Source of the DNA: Cristatella mucedo
Taxonomy: Eukaryota; Bryozoa; Phylactolaemata; Cristatellidae
DNA: 64,000 nt
Direction: 5' to 3'
Assembly: GCA_009760855.2 (NCBI GenBank)
Contig: WPIO01000073.1
Coordinates: forward strand, 207,001-271,000
This document shows positions 44,809-55,489 of this stretch, piece by piece. The notes under the pieces are model-generated. The model worked only from the letters and a program-made list of their open reading frames with translations, had not been told where the DNA came from and searched no databases. Positions within the stretch are counted from its first letter, which is position 1, and the number at the start of each line of letters is the position of its first letter. The position numbers and the translations under genes are program-made.

Positions 44809-45738
44809 TATTCAGAAATTGCAAAGGCTGACTTTCAAAATTGGCTCTGCCAGCATATCTCCAGTTGCATCAGCTCGAAATCTAGGTGTCATATTCCAAA
44901 GCAACCTCTCGTTAGACGACCACATCAGCTCCACAGTCAAATCAGCCTATTTTCAGCTTCATAACATTGCTAAAATTAGGGCTTGTTTAGATAAGGATAC
45001 CACGTCCAAGTTGGTCCATGCATTCGTGACATCTCGTCTCGACTTCTGCAACTCACTGCTTACTGGCCTACCAGCATGTGCGATCAGGCGATTGCAGCTG
45101 GTGCAAAACTCTGCAGCTAGGCTTGTCTGTCGTGAGCGTCGCAGTTGCCACATTACTCCACTTCTCGCCGACCTGCACTGGTTACCAGTCAAGCAACGGA
45201 TTGACTTCAAGGTTTTGTCGCTCACTTTTAGGTCTCTTCATTCTATGGCTCCAGCCTATCTTTCAGATATACTACCCCATCAGGCAAAGCATCGTACCAC
45301 CCGCTTTTCGGAATCCAACAGTCTAGAAATACCTCGTACAAACCTTAAATCCTTTGGAGGCCGTGCATTTAGCTCGTATGCTCCCACAGCCTGGAACTCC
45401 CTCCCGACCTGCATCAGAACATCCCCTGACCTGACCACATTTAAAAGAAACTTAAAAACATACCTATTTAGGACAGCATTTAGTGGGTCCTTGTGATTCG
45501 TCCTCGATGTGCTTATGCGTGCTGACACTGTTCATGCTGCCACTAACCACATTTGCATGCTGACCCAGTGCATGTAACCCCTAACCATGTTATTCATTTT
45601 GTTTGTTTTTCAAGCATGATTTTACTTACTATTCTATTGCGTATCACTTTGCAGCAAATGTAAAGCGCCTAGAAAGAGATTAAGTTCTCTGAGGGCGCTT
45701 TATCAAGTGCAATATTATTATTATTATTATTATTACAG
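44809..45738 (+). mobile_element. LINE family A, young 5'-truncated copy, nested
   Basis: Open frame 44819-45496 covers the post-catalytic part of the ORF: ARNLGVIFQSNLSLDDHI, LDFCNSLLTGLPACAIRR, RRSCHITPLLADLHWLP, DLTTFKRNLKTYLFRTAF. A complete 3' UTR, hairpin and (ATT)n follow. Its last 280 bases match bases 1-281 of this window. Confidence 0.93.
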
Positions 45739-45805
45739 CAAATGTAAAGCGCCCAGAGAGAGATTAAGTTCTCTGAGGGCGCTTTATCAAGTGAATTATT
45801 ATTAT
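45739..45805 (+). mobile_element. right part of the interrupted LINE family A copy
   Basis: TTACAGCAAATGTAAAGCGC, the hairpin and (ATT)n: the end of the copy interrupted at 44808. TTACAG is present on both sides. Confidence 0.85.
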
Positions 45806-45816
45806 TATTAATATTA

Positions 45817-47265
45817 AGTTCTTCTTGAGCGCCTCTCATCTCGATTGGGCATCACTGGCACGGCACTGCAATGGTTAAGGTCCTATCTCAGTGAGAGACT
45901 TCAGAGAGTTCATGTGAATGGACAAAGATCATCAGAGGAAACCTAACAATACGGGGCACCTCAGAGCTCCGTGCTAGATCCCGTTCTTTTCACGATTTAC
46001 ACTCTCCCTCTTTTATACTCGCCGATGTGATTGCCGAGCACAATCTAGGCTTTCACTTTTATGCAGATGACGCTTAGTTGTAATATTAATAATAATAATA
46101 ACGTACTTGATAAAGCGCCCTCAGAGAACTTAATCTCTTTCTAGGCGCTTTACATTTGCTGCAAAGGGAAATGCAATTGAAGTACTTTGCTTTGATCCCT
46201 CCCAGCCCTCTAGCGCGTTGAATTCTCTTAACTCCCTTGCTACATGTATTGATGACATCCGACCATGAATGGCAGCACACTTTTTTTTTTAAATAAATGA
46301 TGATAAAACTGACTTAATAGTGATAGGCAAACCAAGTGGGATTCGGAAATTGGAAAGGCTAATGCGTAAAATGGGCTCTGCCAGTATATCTCTTGTTAAA
46401 TCTGCACGAAATCTAGGTGCCATATTCCAAAATGACCTTTTATTGGACGACCACATTAGCTCCACAATCAAGTCTGCCTACTTTCAGCTGCATAACATTC
46501 CTAAAATTTGGGCTTGTTTAGACAGGCATAATTAATCTAAATTGGTCCATGGATTAGGGACATCCGTCTTGACTTCTGTAGCACACTGCTTGCTTGCCGA
46601 CCAGCCTGTGCAATCACGAGCTTACAGCAGGTTATTTAGGTTATTTAAGCTAGTGCAAAACTCTGCAGCAAGGCTTGTCTGTCGTGATCGTCGAAGTAGA
46701 GACAGCACACCGCTTCTCACCGACCCACACTGGCTCCTAGTCAAGCAATGCATCGACTTCAATGTTTTGTCGTTCGCTTTTGGTCCCGTCTTTCTTTGGC
46801 TTAAGCTTACAAATCAGATCCTCTCGTCACCAGGCTAAGCATCGTACCGCCAGCTTATCGCAATCTAACCGTTTAACTATACCTCGTAAAAAAACCTCAA
46901 ATATTTTGGAGACCATGCCTTTAGTTCGTATGCTCCCAAAGCCTGAAACTCACGCTTGACGCCTGTCACGATACCCCCTGACTTTACCACATTAAAAAAA
47001 ATTAAAAACGCACCCATTTATCACAGCCTTTAGTGGGTCCCTGTGATTCGTCTTTTATGTGCTTATGTGTGCTGAAACCATGCATGCTGCCACTAACCAC
47101 ACTTGCATGCTGACCCTGTGCATGTCACCCTTAACCATGTTATTCTTGTTGTTTATGGAGCATGCTATCACTAACCATTCGATCGCGCTTCCTTTGCAGC
47201 AAATCTAAAGTGTCTAGACATAGATTGACATCTCTAAGGGCACCCTATTAATAAATAAATAATTA
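45817..47265 (+). mobile_element. LINE family A, older copy with antisense tail inserted
   Basis: RT region from AGTTCTTCTTGAGCGCC, through a broken catalytic box (46050-46080), C-terminal region (46320-46990), 3' UTR and a decayed hairpin with TAAATAAATAA end. It is interrupted at 46083-46180 by a reversed LINE-A tail. Confidence 0.88.
46083..46180 (-). mobile_element. LINE-A tail-only insertion inside LINE-A
   Basis: AATAATAATAATAACGTACT, GCGCCCTC, GAGAACTTAATCTCT, GGCGCTTTACATTTGC. It is flanked by GTA(C) on both sides of the interrupted CAGTTGTAC-type sequence. Confidence 0.88.
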
Positions 47266-47269
47266 GTAC

Positions 47270-47880
47270 TATTAATATTATTGTTAGTAGGATGATTTCC
47301 ACCAAAATGAGAATGACTATGTAAACACCTACGACATGTCTCACGATAGAGTCCTGGCGACAGATGCCGAAATCAGGGTCACTACAAATCTATTGAGCAG
47401 TGACATCGTCATCCAGACAAAAGTCGGTGACTCTATGAATTGATTGACACTTATTTGCAAGTATCCATCTACATTTAACCACAGAACATGTACTTTATCG
47501 TGAAAACAAGCTTGACTATTTAGATGTTTTTTTTATAAGTATTGAACTCTGAATATACTGTTCTAGATCAAGCAATGTGGAACGTTATATGCGAGATTTC
47601 ATTATACTGTTAGATGTGTGATTTTATTTTAAAGTGCAAACACGACTGAGAAGTATGGTACTAATCTTAGATCCTTTTCAAAGTTTTTTTATTTAAACGA
47701 TTTAATTTTTTGGTTGCAGCAATTAAAGTCTACTTGTACACAGCTTTAAACCAAATGTTAAAAAAATTAGCAAAAAGTGTGTGCACACCGCTCGACACTA
47801 TTGATATCATGGGGGTACGATTTGGCCTGAGCCACAACATGCCCTAGCATCTTAATTGGCCCAGACCATAATATATCTAC
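47270..47880 (+). other. AT-rich, nothing recognised
   Basis: No frames, repeats or splice signals of note. Confidence 0.5.
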
Positions 47881-47887
47881 TTATAAT

Positions 47888-48378
47888 CTAATAATAATAA
47901 TAATACACTTAATAAAGCACCCTCAGAGAACTCAATCTCTTTCTAGGGGCTTTAAATTTGCTGCAGAAGAAACACGATTGAATGGTAAGTGGCATCATGT
48001 GTGATAAACAACATGAATAACCTGGTTTGGGGTAACATGGCACAGGGTCAGCAAGCAAATGTGGTTATTGGCAGCATGCAACAGTGTCAGCACGAATAAG
48101 CACATAAAGGACGAACCACAGGCCAAGACCCACTAAATGCTGTCAAAAATAAGTGTTTTTTAGTTTCTTTTTAAATGTGGTCAAGTCAGGGGACGTCGTG
48201 ACGGAATTCGGGAATGAGTTCCAGGCTTCGGGAGTATACGAACTAAATGCACGGTCTGCAAAGGATTTGAGGTTTGTACGAGGTATAGGTCAACAGTTAG
48301 TTTCCGAAAAGCCGATGGTACGATGCTTGGCCTGGTGGGAGAGTAGATCTGGTGGGTAGGCTGGAGCCAAAGAATGAA
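47888..48378 (-). mobile_element. LINE family A 3' end, antisense, older
   Basis: (AAT)n, decayed hairpin, 3' UTR and the last part of the ORF on the minus strand (GGATTTGAGGTTTGTACGAG on plus). 5' truncated near 48378. Confidence 0.85.
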
Positions 48379-48384
48379 GGATAA

Positions 48385-49290
48385 GCCGTTTCAACCCTCA
48401 GTATTAGATATGGCCAACTACTCTTAGAACTTATTGCTGAATTGTAGCAATACAATCAATGAAAACTTAAGAGCAAGCTGGCGAAGGTTCTTATCAAAGC
48501 ACTAACGGAACATTGTCTACAAGCCTCCTGCATCACTGACCGTGACATGCAGATTCCACATAAACATCACTCGGATCAAAGCCCGTGTGCTGAATTTGAA
48601 AATACCACTCGCATAGATAGTATCGCAAAAGATTCCAGATCAGAGGCAAAATTTTAGTTTCTGGCAAAGCTGTCTCCAGTCGATGCAATGTTCAAAGGAA
48701 TTTTATTGTCAAAGACCCATCCGGCAAGAATAAAGAGCTCAGCAGATGATCTTCGCATGCGAAAACCTACACTTGCTGCCTATGGAGTCATGATGGTAGA
48801 GCCCGGCAATGTGCTGAGTGTTTCGTACCGTCAATTGACAGCTCATTTGGTCAGAGCACTGAACGGCTGAACCAACAGGTGGCGGACGAGTTCTCTGCTC
48901 GAAGGGAATTTCTCTTCAGCATTCAGACCCTCGGCAGACGGCCGTCAGTCGCTCTTTATTTTGACCTTGCCGCTCCCTCGCGTCCGCCACCAAAGATCAC
49001 GCTAGCTAACATATTCAGTCCTTTACTGGTCGCATCGGACATGGTGGCCGATCGATCGGCGGCCTTTCGACAACTGAACGACCTGAAACTATGTAGGTCG
49101 CACAGCCAACGCTCTCTCTGGTTGCCGATCCCGCCGGGTGTAGTCGCTGTACTTGGCACCAACATTTGTGGTTACACTTAAAGATGCGTGCCACCCATCG
49201 GGATTCGGCTCGAGCGAAAATGGCACAATTAAAGCCGAGGCTTAGTTGACCAGTGTTGCACGCCATATGAAGAGTAGTTTCGATTGATAG
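48385..49290 (+). other. no gene assigned
   Basis: Frames at 48688-48870 and 48879-49181 lack motifs. The stretch near 48884-48965 resembles 49355-49430. Confidence 0.35.
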
Positions 49291-49294
49291 CTCA

Positions 49295-49430
49295 ATTGCT
49301 TTAAGCACCAGACGGCTAGACCGGTAAGCCAGAGGTTTCGGGATCGTTACCCACTCGAGGACGAATTCTTCTTCAGTGGTCAGTCCCAAGGCAGACGGCC
49401 TTTGGTCACTCTATATGTTGAAATTACTAC
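49295..49430 (+). mobile_element. possible third tRNA-like SINE
   Basis: GCTAGACCGGTAAGCC and GAGGTTTCGGGATCGTTACC look like A- and B-box regions. The following GACGAATTCTTCTTCAGTGG and AAGGCAGACGGCC recur, diverged, at 48886-48950. Family status rests on two pieces only. Confidence 0.3.
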
Positions 49431-49439
49431 TGCTTATAT

Positions 49440-51280
49440 TCAAGTGGCACGTGGCTGCCAAAGTCACTACTGTATCAAACCACCCGGTATGTGGTGATCA
49501 CATGTGTGTGGCACCGGCCCCCCTCCCGATCTTCACGACCAAGGTAGTGGGTTCATCATTGCTAAAATATGATTATGAGAAGCCACATTTATCATAATTT
49601 TAGAGTTCGATCTCATACAAGAGTTGCTAACTTGATAGCACGTGGGTTTGATGCCAAACCTTTCTGGAGGCTGTATGGCCTCGTGCTGTTCCTACATGTG
49701 GACTTAGCGGTCAGTAAACGTCAGAGAACGAATGTGGAGTCAGACGTTATCACGAACGTGCGTGAACTCAAATCAATAAGGTTTTTTGCTGCTATAGACT
49801 GCTGGTGTGCTCTGCTAGCGACATCGTATTCGCGTGGACTGGAGGCTGCTTCGACTACTCGTTAACCATGCTTTGAGGTGCTCGTTCTGGCAGTGTCAGC
49901 CACAAGGCTGAGATCTAGGACTCAAAACTATTTCTGTTGTGATTCGCACAACCGAGACAGCCTCGGAGCTGCTGCACGTGTTCATAGTTAGTTTGCTTGC
50001 TGCCATAGGTGCGCCCAGTCGTGCAGTCGCGGCCGGGGGCCTGACTTGCAAGAGCAGCAGAGCTACAGGCCAGCTCTCCGTGCCGAACGTATGGCTGCTA
50101 CTCAAAGTTGCATCTAGACTGCTTAGCTACGAAAGATTGTGGCGACTCATTAAAGGCCACAGCAGGAGACCAGAATTCCATCGGTCTGACGCAACAACGA
50201 CCACACGCCCAAACTGCCTCACCCACGCTACGGGCAAGGTGACCCAGTTTCGGCCTTGTTTACTCGGTCTGGCGTACGCATTGTCGCCTCGCGGTCAGTT
50301 TGGTCAATGGTGAAGCTGTCATTATTACTCAGCATGTCTTCCGGCTTCCCTCCTACTGGGAACTGCTTGGCGGCTAAGACCAGCTCGCGTGAGCCTGACC
50401 TTGAACTCAAGTAATAGAAAGGACAGCCGAGTAATTATAAATGGTGGGTGGTGCTCGGCAGCCTGAGTCGTTGAGTTTTGCCGGTTTGACCAGCGACGAT
50501 TGCTGGCAGCTACTACCCCACTCTCACGGCAGTAGACTAATAGCTACCTCCGATGGGCGACTAAAAGCTTTCAATGAGGTGTGTAGTCCTAGCATAGAAC
50601 GCTTATTTAGATGAATGCAGCTGAATAGTAGTAGGTAGTGTGCGATTCGTCGAGTGCGTCCAGGCGAGTGGCAGTGAGCAAAGTGCTTCAGTCGTCTCTC
50701 CTTCCATCCCCTTGGCTTCCGAAGGGTAAGAATTTGTTCTACGTTCATAGCTACATTCATATGGGCTCTACAGGAGCCCCTTAGCTGTCAGTGCATAAGA
50801 CGGAGTTGATATGCTGCTGCGTAATTCACAAGAATCGCGTCCATTTCTTCAGACGCCGGAGGCAAACCTCCGAGCCACTCTCTGATTTCGACGACCGAAG
50901 GGTGGCACACATACTGAAGACCTGGCAGTCGAGTTTGTGACCTTGTAACATTGACGCTCCGACGCTCTTAGCTTCGTGCAAGGCTCACACTTTTCCCTCT
51001 CGTTACTATCTTCGCGATCACTCTCTCCCACCCTCTCTTGCACTCGCACATACTCTACCCGGTTCTTTTTCAGCAGGCTCTAAGCCTTTCTCTAGTTTAA
51101 TTGAAAGCTAGCGCCACACAATTCGTTTGAGTGTGATATAGTAAGTAATGCAGCCAACCTTAATTTTTTTCAACCGCCAATCTGCTCCTCTGCTCCCCTG
51201 TTATGTCAGTTGTCACATGAAGTAGCAGCCCGGCCACATTTCCAAGTACGATCAGAAATGCCAATAGCACTGCCATTGCC
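49440..51280 (+). other. no gene recognised
   Basis: Several frames up to 124 codons on both strands, none with a known motif or paired splice sites. Confidence 0.4.
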
Positions 51281-51286
51281 TACTTG

Positions 51287-51366
51287 TAAATGTAAAGCGC
51301 CTAGGAAGAGATTGAGTTCTCTGAGGGCGCTTTATCAAGTGCATTATTATTATTATTACTATTATA
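51287..51366 (+). mobile_element. LINE-A tail-only insertion
   Basis: AAATGTAAAGCGCC, AGAGATTGAGTTCTCT, GGGCGCTTTATCAAGTGC and (ATT)n with no LINE ORF before it. Confidence 0.82.
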
Positions 51367-51587
51367 TTCTAGTAGACCTGTTCTCCAACCATTCTGAATC
51401 CTGGCCAACTATGACATTTTTTGGAATAATTTTGAATTTGATGATATCTGCTCGCTAGTTACAGTCATGGTCAAGTTGTCGATGCACCCAGCTGTGTCGC
51501 AGTTTTCGTGCGGCTCCGCCATGGAAGCCAAAGAACCTCCACGAAAGTTGATATAGTAATATTATTAGTTTTAATATTAATGCAATA

Positions 51588-51714
51588 TAATTCATTTGTG
51601 TAGCACCCTCAGATCTCTATCTTAAACGAGCTTCACATATGCCACGGGGCTCAAGTCAATGACCCTAATCTTGGTTCAAGGCGACCACCTTAACCACTTG
51701 GCAAAATCAGTGCT
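51588..51714 (-). mobile_element. SINE family 1, antisense, partly deleted tail
   Basis: ATAATTCATTTGTGTAGC, CTTCACATATGCCACGGGGC, ACCTTAACCACTTGG. Part of the hairpin is lost. Confidence 0.65.
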
Positions 51715-52041
51715 GCTTAATGATATTTATATTGCATCCTAAGAGACTAAAATTTTCTTCTAAATACATTGCATATTTTGCAAAGCAAGCATCTCAACTG
51801 CTTAGTGGTGGCATGCACATTTTCAGCAAGCACAAGCACGCTCATTTGATTGATAAAATTGACACATTGATTATTAAGAGGGATCCAGCGAATACTGTAA
51901 AAACAGATCACTTTTTAACTTTTCAAATCTCTACAACTCAAAAGAGATTTCGTGAAGCTAGATGGTAGTGATTCCTAGCTTTGCGAACAATTGAACTACA
52001 TGTACGGTCTTCAAAGGACATCTTGGAATTTTAGGTACAGC

Positions 52042-52144
52042 TAATAATAATAATAATGCACTTGATAAAGCACCCACAAAGAACTCAATCTCTTTCTAGG
52101 CGCTTTACATTTGCTGCAAAGGGAAACGCGATTGAGTGCTGACT
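52042..52144 (-). mobile_element. LINE-A tail-only insertion, antisense
   Basis: (AAT)n, CACTTGATAAAGC, GAACTCAATCTCTTTC, GGCGCTTTACATTTGC, ending at GCGATTGAGTGCTGA. Confidence 0.82.
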
Positions 52145-52197
52145 AAACGATTGAGGTGGAATAGCAGGTGATACGTTGCCTAGCCTGACGGGAAGTA

Positions 52198-52620
52198 CTC
52201 TAATAATAGTAATAATAATAATAATAATAATGTACTTGATAAAGCACCCTCAGAGAACTTAATCTCTTTCTAGGCGCTTTACATTTGCTGCAAAGGGAAA
52301 TGCAATTGAATGCTAAGTAAAATCATGCTTGAAAAAAACAAACAAAATGAATAGCATGGTTAGGGGTGACGTGCACAGGGTCAACATGCAAATGTGGTTA
52401 GTGGCAGCATGCACAGTGTCAGCACGCATAAGCATGTGCAGGACGAATCACAGGGACCCACTAAATGCTGTCCTAAATAGGTGTGTCTTTAAGTTCCTTT
52501 TAAATGTGGTCAGGTCAGGGGATGTTCTGACGCAGGTCGGGAGGGAGTTCCAGGCTTTGGGAGCATACGAACTAAATGCACGGTCTCCAAAGAATTTAAG
52601 GTTTGTACGAGGTATTTCAA
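52198..52620 (-). mobile_element. LINE family A 3' end, antisense, fairly young
   Basis: (AAT)n, intact hairpin, 3' UTR, and minus-strand ORF end (TNLKFFGDRAFSSYAPKAWN). It abuts an older LINE at 52621. Confidence 0.88.
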
Positions 52621-53620
52621 GTCTACTCTGAGTAGGTAGGCCGCGCAGCAAGAGAACTATGGGACTTAACGTGAGGGATACAACCTTAAAGTCAACTCTG
52701 CTTCATGGTGGGCGACTGCAGAACGGTGATAGGTAGTATAATGTCGTAAAATGTCGTGTAATGTCAAATGTGGAACGTTCATGGCCGACAAGCCTAGCTG
52801 CAGGGCTTTGCACCAACTGTAGGTACCTTATTACACAGGTCAAAAGACCTGCAAATAGTGAGCTATGCGAATCAAGATGAGATGTCACAAATGAATGGAC
52901 CAGCTTCTCTGTGCTATCGCTGTCTAAGCAGGCCCGAGTTTTCTAAAATTGGGAAGGCTAGATTGTGAAGCTGACGCTGTCATATTATGAAAGGTCAATT
53001 TGAAACAGCTACACCCACAGTTAGTTGGCATGCAATGGATTTACACTGGCCATGCCCGTTTTGGAATTTTTTAATTCAATATCCGGAATAAGAATAGACT
53101 AACACTGAACTAGCAAGTTAGTTTTAAAATGGCTCAATTTTCAAAGCTTGCCACCATTTTAAGGTTAATTTCAGCAAAACCTGCAGAAAGAGAGTTGCGA
53201 GAGTTCAACGTTCCGAAAAGCAAGAAATGATAAAGCATGGGCACAATTGCGAGTCATCTGTATGAAAATAAAAACCTAGATCGTGCTCGACGATGATATG
53301 GGCAAGAGAGAGAGTATATGTTATGAAAAGAACTGTTCCAAGCAGTTCTCGGGGGGGGGGTTCCTTGTAGTTTAGAGGCTCATTGGCTCTCTGTTGCTCG
53401 TTGACTTCAGCTTTGTGAAGTCTCGATCTGAGATAAAGCCTAAGCAAATTTCAAAGCAGTGCCAGTAATGCCCAAGAGAAATGGAAGGCACTTAAAAAAG
53501 GACTTGTTGATTAATGGTATCAAACGCTGCCCAACGATCCAGCCAAACCAGTAGAGAGACGACCTAATACTTTATAGGGTGATTCTACGATCGTCTAAGT
53601 GCCATCTCTGTGTGGATTGA
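52621..53620 (-). mobile_element. old LINE family A copy, antisense
   Basis: The minus strand shows LGFYFHTDDSQLCPCF (decayed catalytic box, about 53230-53280) and C-terminal region traces (52700-52960). Near 53525 the plus-strand bases match the reverse complement of the AFDTID segment. Confidence 0.6.
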
Positions 53621-53692
53621 GCTCTGAGGCCTGACTGGAACTTACTTGCCAGGCTTAAAGTTTTCGCGTACCAGTTTAGCTGATTTGTCACT

Positions 53693-53880
53693 GTTTGTTC
53701 GGGTGTCCTAGAGGTAAGGCGGTTGCTTTCACGGCCTCGGTCCCGAGGTCGTGGGTTCGATTCCTGCGGTGGGGCGATCCTTTATCGCTACTGCAAGCGG
53801 TGGTGATAGCCGTAAAGGCTCTTCTGTCGCTATACAAAAGAGGCTGTCTAATCAGCTAGGATTTATGTATGTATAATAAC
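53693..53880 (+). mobile_element. tRNA-derived SINE family 2, copy 1
   Basis: GGTGTCCTAGAGGTAAGGCG (A box) and GTCGTGGGTTCGATTCC (B box) lie about 45 bases apart. The body has CGATCCTTTATCGCTACTGC and GTAAAGGCTCTTCTGTCGCT. Unlike family 1, it has no LINE-A-like hairpin. The acceptor stem does not pair as in a functional tRNA. Confidence 0.72.
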
Positions 53881-53884
53881 AACA

Positions 53885-55120
53885 GTAGCGAGACAGGACA
53901 AAAGTTGTTCAAGCTCGGTTGGAGTTTTGCATTTCCTATCTAGATTCGAGCAGTGCCAATGTTGTTCAATCCGCATGCACTTACTGCCACACCGGCTCCT
54001 TAAAGCTGCATTTTCACGGAAATGTGTGCAATGGACTAGGCTGAGTAGATCTCGCAGACTCAGCTGATTTTACTCGTAGTAAGATTCATATTGGGAAGAG
54101 TCCACTTGCTAAGCGTCGTCTACACTGGCGAACGTTCGAAGTCGAGAAAAGCGATAACGTGATGCCACATCGTCAGTTTCACTGTTAAGGGACGGGGACA
54201 GATGGAAAATGGGTTGAGTCAGAGTCTCGCTGGCCTGGTTCGAGGAATTCGCCCGGCGGTCTACTTCTTGGAGGTATGTCGGTGACTTCTGAACGACCCA
54301 AAAAGCAGCATAGATGCTGCCTTCATAGAAGTGGTGTGCGGGAAGACCAGTCTGTGGAACTGCAAGAGTTGAAAATAAAGGAATTTACTAACAAATAAGA
54401 TTCCTATAGCAATATGTTGACTAAATTTTAGAAGACAAGTATCTAGGATTATGTATGCGTCAGCAGATGCATGTCCGTGGTTAGCCAATGCTCCATTTTT
54501 CGCCAAGCGAGATACTTTAAAGATCTCTACATTTTCAAGATCTCTCTTGCTGCCGAGTGAGAGTAATGCACGAGCAACAACCCAAAAACGATGCTAGTCT
54601 TGACTCAAACTGTCACCTAATTTGGACATGGGTGGTTCGACGCTAGTTCGCACTGGAGACAAGTTTGTGCACTTTTCGACTCCAAACGTTCGTCAGTTTG
54701 TCCGACAGAGCTTTAGATGGCTCTCAACTCCTCGTTGCTCCTCTAACCAACAAACACTCTAAACCAACCGAGCTCGAAATATAAAATAACACTACGACGG
54801 CTAGCATGTTCTACTTTAGAAAATAGACTGAGAGTCAATTGAACGACTCAACATTCACTCCTCGAGAAATCTAGCGACCATCCTAGCTCACACTTTAGAC
54901 GGTTCACCTATTGGCCTTCAAGCAATCAAGCTCGATAGTACGTACTGTCACTCAGCAGGCTGCCATTGATGGTCCTGCCGTGGTTGATCACAAAAGTTGA
55001 CAGAGTCACGAGATCGATGTAGTTTCAGATCCTATCAATGCAAGGGTGCGTTTTACTCAGACTCACTGCTCAGCTAGTGTCCTCTGGAGATTTATTTTTG
55101 ATACATAAATTAGTACTTGC
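53885..55120 (+). other. nothing recognised
   Basis: Non-repetitive by eye. Short frames only. Confidence 0.45.
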
Positions 55121-55127
55121 TGATTTA

Positions 55128-55280
55128 ACAGCCTCTTTTGTGTAGCACCAGAAGAGCCTTTAAGGCTATCACCACCGCTTGCAGTGGCGATAAAGGATCG
55201 CCCACCGAAGGATTAGAACCCACGACATCGGGACCAAGGTCATGAAAAGCAACCTCCTTACCTAGTGCTCTATCACGGCT
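55128..55280 (-). mobile_element. tRNA-derived SINE family 2, copy 2
   Basis: Reverse complement of the 53693 body and head: CCTTTAAGGCTATCACCACC, GATAAAGGATCGCCCACCG, GAACCCACGACATCGGGACC. Confidence 0.72.
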
Positions 55281-55348
55281 ATTATTAGGTCTGAGGCACC
55301 TCGATGTGCCATGAGACTTATTGAAAAAAGCGCAGGCGTCCGCCTGCC

Positions 55349-55485
55349 GAGCTGGTTTAGCCCATTGGTTGAGGTGCTCGCCCCGATCAAGGTCTGGCCG
55401 AGATCGTTGGTTCGAGCCCTGTGGCATGCGTGACGCCTGAAAAGAGATTGAGTTCTCTTAGGGCGGTATTTAAATGAATTTTTTC
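55349..55485 (+). mobile_element. tRNA-derived SINE family 1
   Basis: GAGCTGGTTTAGCCCATTGG, GGTTCGAGCCCTG (good B box), AGAGATTGAGTTCTCT, GGGCGGTATTTAAATGAAT. It lies 68 bases after the family 2 copy. Confidence 0.82.
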
Positions 55486-55489
55486 ATTG

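Noticed and set aside
53693-53770. A functional tRNA gene
   Set aside because: A and B boxes are present, but the acceptor stem does not pair and a second copy with the same body exists at 55128. It is a SINE.
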